Below are positions 22,899 through 30,929 of a stretch of DNA of 64,000 nucleotides, piece by piece (within the stretch, counting starts at the first letter, position 1; every line of letters begins with the position of its first letter). Below the pieces are notes generated by a model that saw only the letters and a list, made by a program, of their open reading frames with translations, made no database searches and was not told the DNA's origin. The DNA is taken from contig NZ_JNIJ01000013.1 of NCBI RefSeq assembly GCF_000701345.1, positions 1-64,000 on the forward strand. Reading direction: 5' to 3'. This DNA is from Bradyrhizobium sp. URHD0069 (lineage in GTDB: Bacteria; Pseudomonadota; Alphaproteobacteria; Rhizobiales; Xanthobacteraceae). A program made the position numbers and the translations under genes.

Positions 22899-24721
22899 CC
22901 GCAGATGCGCAGCAGCGCCGGGAACGTATTGTCGAGCGATACGGACCTGCGAAGGGTCGTTTCGTTCGCTGCCCTGCGCATGACGATAAAAACCCGAGCC
23001 TCGAACTCACGGTCAAGGACGACAAGCTGCTTTGGCACTGTAAAGCCGGATGTTCGCAGCGGGATGTGATGAATAAATTCATTGATGATGGTCTCTGGCC
23101 AGCGAGAAGCTTGGTCGGTGCGCGATTGCGGAGTGATCCTCTGGATGGTGCCCCTACTGAGGCAGACACCGGCAAGGTCGGCTTCGAGGAAATACTGGAC
23201 GCATGCATAGACTGGGCAGCCTTGGCCCCCAGCGAACGCAAGATACTCTCGAACTATGCGAACAGTCGCGGCATTAAATTGTCTGATACGGTGCTTTTCT
23301 TGCCCGCGGACGCATCGAAGCGCCTGACCGGTCGTGGATTTCCAGCGATGGTTTTTGTGATTGGTCAGGGCACTGTCGAAACAGGCGCGCACGTCACTTG
23401 GCTATCGAAGTCGGGCGACACCAAACTCGACGTTGACGACCCGAAGCGAACATATGGCCGGGTCAAGGGTTCGGACATCAGGCTTCATCGCGAATATGAC
23501 CGCGACGAGCCTTTGATCGTGGCCGAAGGAATCGAGAACGGCTTATCGGTCGAACGTATCACCGGCCTCAAGGCAATCGTCGCCATCAATTCCGGGAACC
23601 TCGACAAGGTCGAGGTGCCCAGATGCTCAGAGGTCATCATTGCCGCCGACAACGATCCCAACCGAGCGGGGATCGAAGGCGCGAACAAGCTCGCAAGGAA
23701 GCTGACCAATGCAGGCCGCGCCGTTCGCATCGCACTTCCGCGACACCGGGGCGATCGCAAGCGCGATTGGAACGACGAATTGCGGGACAGCAGCGACCTT
23801 GACGAGCTCAACAAACAAATCCGCAAGGCGAAACCTTACGAGCGGATCGGCGCGGTCTCTGCGACCGAGTTCCTGAAGATGGACTTCCCACCCCGACCGA
23901 GAATGTTGGGTCCATGGCTGACGACGGGTTGTCTTGCAATGGTTCACGCGCCACGAGGTGCAGCCAAGACATGGTTTTGCCTTTCCATCGCCCACGCGAT
24001 CGTCACGGGAAAGAAGCTGCTTGATTGGAAGGTGAACACTCTTGCCCGAGTCATGTACGTAGACGGCGAGCTTCCGGCATCGCTGTTGCAAGACCGACTG
24101 AGACACTTTCGATGGAATGGGCGTGAAGATGACTTGATGATTTTGACGCCGGATTTTTATCACAAGAAGAATAAGTCGATGCCGGACTTGGGGGAACAAG
24201 AAGGCCGTGATCTGCTGGACGCAATTATTGAGCAGAACGATATCGACCTGATCATTCTCGACTCGATATCAACGCTCGTTCGTTCGGGAGGCGAGGAGAA
24301 CGTTTCGGAGTCATGGGTTCAAATCCAGCCGTGGGCCTTGAAGCATCGGGGGCAGGGCCGGTCGATAATATTCGTGCACCATGAAGGTAGGAACAACAAA
24401 CCCCGCGGCACGTCGAAACGCGAAGACACCTTGGACACCATGATCGGTCTAAGGCCACACCCAAATGTTGAAGGTGATGACTTCACGACGATTGGTTTGG
24501 AGTTCACAAAGTCCCGCGGCTTCTACGGTCTCGACGCGGCGCCACGAGTCTTGAAGCTTTCCACGGAAACGAAGGAGGTGGTGTGGTCAGACGGTTTGGT
24601 CATCAAGAGCAACCGTGATCGGGTCGTTGAATTGAAAGCCGGCGGCATGAATGGCACTGACATCGCGAAAGAATTGGGACTCACGAAAGGGCGGGTCTCT
24701 CAAATACTAAACTCGTCGTGA
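22886..24721 (+). CDS. Primase-helicase (zinc finger, Toprim, RepA-type ATPase, HTH)
   Basis: A 611-aa replication protein. In order: a CHC2-type zinc finger at residues about 25-60 (CPAHDDKNPS and WHCKAGCSQRDV); a Toprim primase domain at about 200-260 (LIVAEGIENGLSVERITGL and IIAADNDPNRAG); a RepA/AAA-25 helicase domain at about 335-540 with Walker A HAPRGAAKTWF and Walker B DLIILDSIST; and a C-terminal HTH (NGTDIAKELGLTKGRVSQIL). The Walker A has Ala where GKT proteins have Gly, keeping the Lys-Thr. This organisation is typical of satellites and small integrative elements that replicate themselves. Confidence 0.9.
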   Translation: MRNLTADAQQRRERIVERYGPAKGRFVRCPAHDDKNPSLELTVKDDKLLWHCKAGCSQRDVMNKFIDDGLWPARSLVGARLRSDPLDGAPTEADTGKVGFEEILDACIDWAALAPSERKILSNYANSRGIKLSDTVLFLPADASKRLTGRGFPAMVFVIGQGTVETGAHVTWLSKSGDTKLDVDDPKRTYGRVKGSDIRLHREYDRDEPLIVAEGIENGLSVERITGLKAIVAINSGNLDKVEVPRCSEVIIAADNDPNRAGIEGANKLARKLTNAGRAVRIALPRHRGDRKRDWNDELRDSSDLDELNKQIRKAKPYERIGAVSATEFLKMDFPPRPRMLGPWLTTGCLAMVHAPRGAAKTWFCLSIAHAIVTGKKLLDWKVNTLARVMYVDGELPASLLQDRLRHFRWNGREDDLMILTPDFYHKKNKSMPDLGEQEGRDLLDAIIEQNDIDLIILDSISTLVRSGGEENVSESWVQIQPWALKHRGQGRSIIFVHHEGRNNKPRGTSKREDTLDTMIGLRPHPNVEGDDFTTIGLEFTKSRGFYGLDAAPRVLKLSTETKEVVWSDGLVIKSNRDRVVELKAGGMNGTDIAKELGLTKGRVSQILNSS

Positions 24722-24813
24722 ATGTTTAGGGGAGTTCCCCCCTTTAGGGGGGAAGGGAAGGGCCTAAACAATGTTTAGCAGTTTAGCGCCACTAGGGACT
24801 TAACGGGCTAAAC
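24707..24813. other. Candidate replication origin: six CTAAAC boxes and a hairpin
   Basis: CTAAAC or its complement GTTTAG occurs six times in 107 bases: 24707, 24724, 24764, 24773, 24781 and 24808. The middle pair forms a perfect palindrome (CTAAACAATGTTTAG). A perfect 8-bp hairpin with TTTA loop lies at 24735-24754. The cluster follows directly after the primase-helicase, as origin iterons often do. An operator for one of the HTH proteins is the alternative. Confidence 0.5.
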
Positions 24814-24840
24814 AAATCGAATGAGAGAAAGAGGCACCAA

Positions 24841-25218
24841 ATGGGAAGATGGGGACACGATAGCGATAGTGACTGGAACGGTTTTGACCCGGCCACACTT
24901 GCCTCACCCGAGACTCTGCGCAAAACGCGCAAGGCTCGCCGCGAAAGAGCGAGGATTGATGACCCTACACCTGTGCGACGGGCTGAAACGCAAACAGGGC
25001 GTGCATTCAAACCCAGCGGAGACGCCATCAAACGCGCGATCAAACTCGTGATTCTCGAGGAACCCGGCATATCAGTGCGCGACATCCTCGCTGAACTCCA
25101 AAAGCGAGTGGGAATGGTCGATGTTTCAATAGTGACCCTAACGAACATTCGCGCTGAATTCCGGCAAACTCTAAAATTTCTCAAAGAGCGCGGACACCTG
25201 AAAGGCGTCGATATTTGA
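24841..25218 (+). CDS. HTH-containing hypothetical protein, 125 aa
   Basis: The N-terminal half is basic and disordered (LRKTRKARRERARIDDPTP). The C-terminal 60 residues (KLVILEEPGISVRDILAELQ, then SIVTLTNIRAEFRQTLKFLK) look like a winged-helix DNA-binding domain. A possible regulator of the packaging genes downstream or partner of the primase. No family name can be given. Confidence 0.55.
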   Translation: MGRWGHDSDSDWNGFDPATLASPETLRKTRKARRERARIDDPTPVRRAETQTGRAFKPSGDAIKRAIKLVILEEPGISVRDILAELQKRVGMVDVSIVTLTNIRAEFRQTLKFLKERGHLKGVDI

Positions 25219-25256
25219 AACGACCACGACAAACGACCGCGAAAAGGTGTAAACAG

Positions 25257-25454
25257 ATGACTATGACCGATGCCGATACCCCGCTGGATATCAGCGCCAA
25301 GCTAGCCGATATTGATCGCATTTTGGCCGATCGCAACCGCACTGTGACCGATCGCGACCACAGATGGCAGCCATTTTTGGCCGTCATGTCCGGCATGACG
25401 GTCGGCGCGGCGCTGTTCGCTGCTGGCGGGACCTTTATGAATTTGTTTGGCTAG
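25257..25454 (+). CDS. Small membrane protein, 65 aa
   Basis: Start at MTMTDADTPLDISAKLAD (25257), as the upstream frame is unlike a protein. A charged N-terminal helix (IDRILADRNRTVTDRDHRWQ) is followed by one membrane span (PFLAVMSGMTVGAALFAAGG). The layout resembles small phage membrane proteins placed before packaging genes. Function unknown; not enough for a holin call. Confidence 0.5.
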   Translation: MTMTDADTPLDISAKLADIDRILADRNRTVTDRDHRWQPFLAVMSGMTVGAALFAAGGTFMNLFG

Positions 25455-25718
25455 CGACCAGCGTGCAATGCAAATAAACCTTCCTCGATCTATTTAGTTA
25501 GACGCTCTGATGTCGCGCATCGGGAAGTACCCGAAATCGTCGAGTGCCGGCAGTTATGTGATCTAGGATCATGTGGCGACACCGCACAAATGGTTGGGAC
25601 AGTGGCAGCCGGCACCTTTGGATAGACAGCAGGTCAGGCAGCAGGTCATGTTTCCCCTGCGAAAGAGGCGAAATATTCGCGGTCTCGAATACGGATCATC
25701 GCAGTATCGGTTATATCG

Positions 25719-26177
25719 ATGCACGGCACGCGCAAAACAACAAAGGTCAGGTCCCGCGTCACCTCGGGCCGCAGCCTGTTTCCCAAGGTCGAAGGGGCAC
25801 TCGTCGACGAACGAACGCAATATGCGCGCCGGTTTGCAGACCTTTTGGCCTCGCACCTCAATGACCTGGGTGGTGCCGATATGTGCAGCGAGGCAGAGAA
25901 GGCTATCGTTCGCAGGAGCGTGACTCTGATCGTGGCACTTGAGTCAATGGAGGCAGACTTCGCAACCGCAGGCGAGGGCACTCCCACCCAGTTGGAATTG
26001 TACGCGCGGCTCGGTGCACAATTACGGCGCATGCTGGAGTCTGTTGGTCTCAAGCGTCGACCGAAGGACATCACGCCAGATATCCGCGACTACATGGCCG
26101 GTCGCGTTGCGCGCAACGGCCACACACCGACGGGGCGTCAACGGATCAGCACCATAGACCACGAGGACGGTGACTGA
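25719..26177 (+). CDS. Candidate small terminase subunit
   Basis: A 152-aa helical protein directly upstream of the large terminase; its TGA and the next ATG share one base. The core (DERTQYARRFADLLASHLND, then CSEAEKAIVRRSVTLIVALE and LELYARLGAQLRRMLESVGL) has the length and all-helical character of TerS proteins, and I associate this family with terminase genes in alphaproteobacteria. TerS binds the packaging site and loads TerL. The call rests mainly on position, as the DNA-binding motif is not obvious. Confidence 0.55.
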   Translation: MHGTRKTTKVRSRVTSGRSLFPKVEGALVDERTQYARRFADLLASHLNDLGGADMCSEAEKAIVRRSVTLIVALESMEADFATAGEGTPTQLELYARLGAQLRRMLESVGLKRRPKDITPDIRDYMAGRVARNGHTPTGRQRISTIDHEDGD

Positions 26178-27733
26178 TGGCCTCACGTCCTCGCATTCGA
26201 TTAACCGAGGACGAAAGACCAACACCACGGAAACGAATTGAACCAAAGCCAGTCGGAGCCACGATCCTCGACGCGATCGGAGACCCTCTGGTGTTCCGAC
26301 CCTTCTTCAAGGACCACAACACGTGGGCCACGTGGTTCGCGATCCTAGCCGCGATCTTCGCGCTGCCGATGACCGCAGAACAGTTGGCGGCCTATCAACA
26401 GGTGACTGGCCGCAAAGAGCCGCCGACCGACATTGCAAAAGAGGTGTGGCTCGTCATCGGTCGGCGTGGCGGCAAGTCCAGAATCCTCGCTTTGATCGCG
26501 GTGTGGCTCGCCTGTTTCTTTGACTACACCGAATATCTGGCACCCGGCGAACGCGGCACTGTTCAAGTGATTGCGTCCGACCGTAAGCAAGCCAAAACCA
26601 TCCTGCGCTACGTCAAAGCGCTCCTCTCCCACGTCCCGATGCTCAAACGCATGATCGACGGGGATACCGCCGAAGGCGTCTCGCTCACCAACAACGTCAC
26701 GATTGAAGTCGCAACAGCTTCGTTCCGATCAGTTCGCGGGTTCACGCTCGTTGCGGCACTGCTCGACGAGCTTGCGTTCTGGCAAACGGAAGATTCCGCC
26801 AACCCCGATACCGAAGTGCTCAACGCGATCCGACCGGGCATGGCGACCATTCCCAACGCCATGTTGCTCTGCGCATCATCGCCGTACGCCCGCAAGGGAG
26901 CGTTATATTCAGCTTTCAAGGCGCATTACGGCAAGGAAGCCGACCCGATCCTCGTTTTCCAGGCGGACACCAAAACGGTCAACCCCGTCGTTGATCAGAA
27001 GGTGATCGATGACGCTTATGAGGCAGACCCGGCATCGGCTTCGGCCGAATATGGCGCTCAATTTAGGAACGACATTGAAAGCTTCATTTCGCGCGAGGCA
27101 GTCGATGCTGTCGTTTCGACGGGTACCTTTGAACGCGCGCCCATTACTGGCGTCAAGTACTCCGGTTTTGCAGATCCATCTGGTGGCTCCGCCGACTCGT
27201 TCACTCTCGCGATCGCCCATGAGTTCGAGGGCGTGGGAGTCCTCGACTGCATCCGTGAGCGCAAACCGCCGTTCTCGCCGGAAGATGTCGTTTCGGAATA
27301 CTCAACACTGCTGAAGAGCTACGGCATCAACAAGATCATCGGCGATCGATATGCCGGAATCTTCCCCGTCGAATTATTCCGCAAGCACGGCATCACATAC
27401 GAGCAGGCTGCGAAGCCAAAGTCCGACCTTTATCGTGAGGCGTTGCCGCTGATCAACAGTCGCAAATGTGATCTGCTCGATGACGCCAAGCTCGTTGCGC
27501 AGTTGCTCGGCCTCGAACGGCGCACCGCGCGATCAGGCAAAGATTCCATCGACCATGCCCCCACCGGCAAGGACGACGTTGCGAACGCCGTCGCCGGCGT
27601 TCTCACAAACCTATCGACCCGAAAATACAAGTACGACGCCAGCTTGGCATGGGTCGGCAACAGTAGCTCCGATGAATGGAGAAGAAGCAGGTTACATCAG
27701 TACGTCAACTCAGCAGGAAGGTATTTTCGATGA
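26177..27733 (+). CDS. Large terminase subunit
   Basis: A 518-aa DNA-packaging ATPase-nuclease. Walker A is WLVIGRRGGKSRIL, Walker B is TLVAALLDELAFWQ, and the coupling motif is LLCASSPYARKG. The C-terminal RNase H-like nuclease shows Asp in YSGFADPSGGSADS, Asp in NKIIGDRYAG, and the late acidic pair in GKDDVANAVAG. All key motifs seem present, so the protein should be functional. It would drive packaging of DNA into a prohead, but no portal or capsid gene follows, so it must use proteins from elsewhere or be a relic. Its stop overlaps the next ATG by 4 bases. Confidence 0.9.
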   Translation: MASRPRIRLTEDERPTPRKRIEPKPVGATILDAIGDPLVFRPFFKDHNTWATWFAILAAIFALPMTAEQLAAYQQVTGRKEPPTDIAKEVWLVIGRRGGKSRILALIAVWLACFFDYTEYLAPGERGTVQVIASDRKQAKTILRYVKALLSHVPMLKRMIDGDTAEGVSLTNNVTIEVATASFRSVRGFTLVAALLDELAFWQTEDSANPDTEVLNAIRPGMATIPNAMLLCASSPYARKGALYSAFKAHYGKEADPILVFQADTKTVNPVVDQKVIDDAYEADPASASAEYGAQFRNDIESFISREAVDAVVSTGTFERAPITGVKYSGFADPSGGSADSFTLAIAHEFEGVGVLDCIRERKPPFSPEDVVSEYSTLLKSYGINKIIGDRYAGIFPVELFRKHGITYEQAAKPKSDLYREALPLINSRKCDLLDDAKLVAQLLGLERRTARSGKDSIDHAPTGKDDVANAVAGVLTNLSTRKYKYDASLAWVGNSSSDEWRRSRLHQYVNSAGRYFR

Positions 27734-28119
27734 CACGTAAAGCTAAAACATATGATGCGAACGGCAATCTAATCGACTCCGAGATCGTACCCGATGGTGG
27801 GGTTGTGCGGGTGCGGATGACCATGATGGATCATCAAATGCTTCCCTATCACGTGCAGCGCATCCTCGACGAGAACACCGTTGCGGATACCTGCATTCTG
27901 CACAAGCCCGGGTTCCTGCCCGTCAACGCCGCCGCTAGGCGTGATGCTCTCGAAAAGAAACTCGATGCCCGGGATGCAAAGCTCTCTGAAGCGTGGCGAG
28001 ACCCGCCGAAACTCGACCAGACACACGAGAAACCGACTCCGACTCCGGCATTGGATCGCGAGGCCGTTTATCAAAGGCGCGACCAGCGCCTCCGCAGAGC
28101 GTGGGAAGATGTAGCATGA
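27730..28119 (+). CDS. Hypothetical protein of the packaging operon, 129 aa
   Basis: Starts inside the terminase stop (ATGA) and ends inside the next start (ATGA). The N-terminal half (KTYDANGNLIDSEIVPDGGV then VRVRMTMMDHQMLPYHV) looks beta-rich; the C-terminal half is charged and helical with many Arg and Glu. No family recognised. Coupling suggests it works with the terminase or the following coiled-coil protein. Confidence 0.6.
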   Translation: MTRKAKTYDANGNLIDSEIVPDGGVVRVRMTMMDHQMLPYHVQRILDENTVADTCILHKPGFLPVNAAARRDALEKKLDARDAKLSEAWRDPPKLDQTHEKPTPTPALDREAVYQRRDQRLRRAWEDVA

Positions 28120-28940
28120 TCGTGCTCTCGAATTTGCCCCTCAAGGCGCGGGAGAAATTCCGCGCGTTGGTGGACACCGAGAACGAGGCGCAATCTCTAG
28201 TCTCGGCCACGGCTCGTCAGTTAAGCGAGCTTGGGAGAGCCCTCGCTACGGCTCCTGAGGACGAGGCTGCAAACATTGAATTTGAGCAGTCGCGCATGAG
28301 GGCACGATTGCAGCAGCACCAAGACAACTATCGAGCGCGCTCCGCGATCAATTCGCGCGTTCGCCAATGGCTGGACGGGCTTGCGTCAAATACGGCGCTC
28401 GACGCCGCCAAACCTCTCAAGGTCAAGCTCAAGTCTGGCCAGACCCATTCGCAAGCAGTCGCCCGACTGCGTGAGCAGATCGGGGCACTCCGCAGTGAGC
28501 GCACGAGGACTGAACTTGCAGGCCCGACAGTCGAGGAGATCAAGGCAGCGGCCGTAGCGCATGTCAGCAAGCTGGCCGAACGCGGCAAACCGAGACTATT
28601 CATCGAGCATGGCAAATTCGAAGTCCGTTTCGGCACTGAGGACTTCAAACCGCAACCCGATATCACGTGCATCATTGCGTGGGCCGATCCCGATGCGTTG
28701 CTCAAACGGCTTGAGCAACAAATCGACGCGATGCCCAAGCCGAAATTGTCGATGTCCGCGAAAGCGCGAACCGATCGCCTCGCGGCCGTAAAGGCGGAAT
28801 TGCTCGAACTTGAACGGCTCGAAGAAGCGCATATCGAGGCCGCGGAGCAAGACGGTCAGTTGATCGTCCGTCGTTCCGAAGCCGATCCCTTTGCGGTCCT
28901 CGGGCTCGTTGCCGCCCGCAGCAAAGCGAACGCGGCATGA
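28116..28940 (+). CDS. Coiled-coil protein of the packaging operon
   Basis: A 274-aa helical protein beginning MIVLSNLPLKAREKFRALVD. Long charged helices fill most of it (SRMRARLQQHQDNYRARSAI, then AVARLREQIGALRSERTRTE). The C-terminal region (IIAWADPDALLKRLEQQIDA, then LSMSAKARTDRLAAVKAELL and RSEADPFAVLGLVA) matches the protein at 13231-14304 of element 1. It could be a scaffold-like or head-modifying factor, but nothing proves this. Last gene of the run of overlapping genes that starts at 25719. Confidence 0.65.
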   Translation: MIVLSNLPLKAREKFRALVDTENEAQSLVSATARQLSELGRALATAPEDEAANIEFEQSRMRARLQQHQDNYRARSAINSRVRQWLDGLASNTALDAAKPLKVKLKSGQTHSQAVARLREQIGALRSERTRTELAGPTVEEIKAAAVAHVSKLAERGKPRLFIEHGKFEVRFGTEDFKPQPDITCIIAWADPDALLKRLEQQIDAMPKPKLSMSAKARTDRLAAVKAELLELERLEEAHIEAAEQDGQLIVRRSEADPFAVLGLVAARSKANAA

Positions 28941-29335
28941 TTGTGATCCTCGGCGAGCTTTCGCCTTTGGGCTTTGCTGAGTGCGGGCAGTCAGGGTTGG
29001 TTGCCTTGGCGTGGCTCGCCTCCACAGGGCGTCTGACCTGCGGAGATCGCTGGGTCCGCAGACCCAGAGCCAGCGGCCGCCCACTCCCGCGGCGCGGCTG
29101 GCACCATTTCCATTACCCTCGGTCGTTTCAGCATCACCTCGACCGGGGACCTGGGCATCTCTGCGCATAGAGTGCCAGAGCCCGCGGCTGTTTGACGGCA
29201 GCAAAAAAACGAAATAGCACAGCGAGTTCGTTACTTTTCTTACGAACTCTGAGAACAACCACGATCCCCTCGCATGTTAAGTTGTGCGAGGGGTCCTTCA
29301 AAAGTAATAATCAAAGGGGTAGTTCGGTGGGGGAA
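28941..29335. other. Boundary between packaging operon and cargo, 395 bp
   Basis: A GC-rich part to about 29190 gives way to AT-richer cargo. From about 29034 to 29190 one plus frame lacks a start but reads protein-like (AAGTISITLGRFSITSTGDL then GISAHRVPEPAAV), perhaps the tail of a decayed gene. A frame from ATG 28937 overlaps the previous stop but has no recognisable content. Confidence 0.35.
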
Positions 29336-29989
29336 ATGAACATTATCGGAGACCTGTCCGGCGTGAGCAGGTGTCCGCATTGCTCTGTCGCAGCGCCCCA
29401 ACTGAAGCAAGTTTGGGTCACCCCTAATGCTCTTTTCATACCTAGTAATCCGCTCGTGGGACGGCTGTGGGCCGCATATCAATGCACGACATGTTCCGAC
29501 GTTATCTTAGCAAAGTGTGCGATAAGCCGAAGGCCCAGTGTGGGAAGTGGATTTATACCTGCTCCGAAGGTCGAACAGCTGTTCCCTTACACAAAATCAG
29601 CCCACGCTGATATACCGGAGCCAGCGCGAACCTTTCTTCAGCAGGCATATGACACACTGCATGCTCCCGACGCCGCCGCGGTAATGGCGGGAAGCGCAGT
29701 CGACGCAATGCTAAAGAAGCACGGGCTGAGCCATGGTTCTCTCTACTCGCGCATCGACGAAGCTTTGGCGGCCAATCTTCTAACGAAAGGCATGGCGGAC
29801 TGGGCTCACGAAGTTCGGCTTGGTTCGAACCGCCCGCGCCACGCGGACGCGGAGAAACCGCACGTTTCCTCTGAAGAAGCCAAGCAGTCAGTCGATTTTG
29901 CGGAAGCTCTAGGTAATTTCTTGTTTGTCCTGACGGCAAGGATCACTCGGGGTATCGAAGCGTCGAAGACGGCGGAGCCTGCGGCCTAG
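29336..29989 (+). CDS. DUF4145 domain protein
   Basis: 217 aa from ATG 29336, with GGGGGAA just upstream. An N-terminal zinc-binding part has two CxxC pairs (VSRCPHCSVAAP and AAYQCTTCSDVILA). The DUF4145 helical domain follows (ARTFLQQAYDTLHAPDAAAV, then AGSAVDAMLKKHGL and DWAHEVRLGSNRPRHAD). DUF4145 belongs to the HEPN-related group and occurs in restriction and other defence loci; catalytic activity is not established. It opens the cargo part of element 2 and is AT-richer than core genes. Confidence 0.7.
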   Translation: MNIIGDLSGVSRCPHCSVAAPQLKQVWVTPNALFIPSNPLVGRLWAAYQCTTCSDVILAKCAISRRPSVGSGFIPAPKVEQLFPYTKSAHADIPEPARTFLQQAYDTLHAPDAAAVMAGSAVDAMLKKHGLSHGSLYSRIDEALAANLLTKGMADWAHEVRLGSNRPRHADAEKPHVSSEEAKQSVDFAEALGNFLFVLTARITRGIEASKTAEPAA

Positions 29990-30056
29990 GCGTGCAGCAG
30001 GGGATGAAGCCACCATCGCGATTGCAAATCCAGTCTCAAAATGCGGTTATGCTCGC

Positions 30057-30929
30057 ATGAAAAAAACCGCGCTGATCACTGATCTGGACAACACCCTGTT
30101 TGATTGGGTCGAGCTCTGGCTAAACTGCTTTTCATCCATGCTCGATAGCATCGTCGAGATAAGCGGGATTCCGAAGGAGAGGCTGCTGCCCGAGATTGCC
30201 GCCATTCATCAACGGCATGGCACATCAGAATATTCTTTCTTGATTGAAGAGATTCCTTCGCTTCAATCCGTCCTCAACGGTGGCAAGGCAACTGAAGTCT
30301 TTGCGCCATCGATTGATATTTACCGAAGCAAGCGGCGCGAACACTTAAATCTGTATCCGGCAGTCGCGGAGACGTTGCTGAAGATAAAGGGCCGAGGCAC
30401 ACGCATCATCGGCTATACCGAATCAATGGCTTTCTATTCCAACTATCGCGTCCGCCGGCTCGGGCTTGATGGGGTGCTGGACCATGTTTTTTGCCCTGAG
30501 GATCACAAGTTGCCGGACGGCCTGTCGGAGAAAGACCTACGCAATTATCCTGCCACGCATTACAGCTTGAGGTATACTAAGCAACAGTTCACACCAAAAG
30601 GCTCGAAGAAGCCCGATACAGCCGTGCTGGAAGCGATTATCGATGACCTCAATCTCACCAAAAGCGACTGCGTGTACGTCGGCGACAACCTGATGAAGGA
30701 TGTCGCGATGGCGGTTGATTGCGGGGTGGAGGATGTTTGGGCCAAATACGGCCAGGCTCACAAGCGGCCAGAATACAAGCTGTTGCAAGACGTCACGCAT
30801 TGGACCCGCGAAGAAGTTGAGCGGGAGCAAAAGATAAAGGACCGAGAACACATTCATCCGACGCACACGCTGCACAACGGGTTTTCAGAGCTTCTTGAAC
30901 TATTTGAGTTCGGTGCCTTCCGTGGCTAA
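30057..30929 (+). CDS. HAD-family hydrolase with cargo partner
   Basis: A 290-aa protein of the haloacid dehalogenase superfamily. Motif I is ALITDLDNTLFDW with both catalytic Asp, motif II is IIGYTESMAF, and motif IV is CVYVGDNLMKDVAMA. A cap-like insert of about 50 residues (near CPEDHKLPDGLSEKDL) sits before motif IV. HAD enzymes of this type are phosphatases; the substrate is unknown. Its 3' end overlaps the next gene by 35 bases, so the two are made together. The gene is markedly AT-rich, as expected for acquired cargo. Confidence 0.85.
   Translation: MKKTALITDLDNTLFDWVELWLNCFSSMLDSIVEISGIPKERLLPEIAAIHQRHGTSEYSFLIEEIPSLQSVLNGGKATEVFAPSIDIYRSKRREHLNLYPAVAETLLKIKGRGTRIIGYTESMAFYSNYRVRRLGLDGVLDHVFCPEDHKLPDGLSEKDLRNYPATHYSLRYTKQQFTPKGSKKPDTAVLEAIIDDLNLTKSDCVYVGDNLMKDVAMAVDCGVEDVWAKYGQAHKRPEYKLLQDVTHWTREEVEREQKIKDREHIHPTHTLHNGFSELLELFEFGAFRG

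Noticed and set aside
25569..25923. Frames upstream of the small terminase as an HNH endonuclease
   Set aside because: HNH genes often sit here in phages, but none of the frames has an HNH or Cys pattern that fits.
28937..29170. Frame overlapping the last packaging gene as a further operon member
   Set aside because: ATGA overlap exists, but the translation is Arg/Pro/His-rich with no protein-like pattern; another frame reads better but lacks a start.
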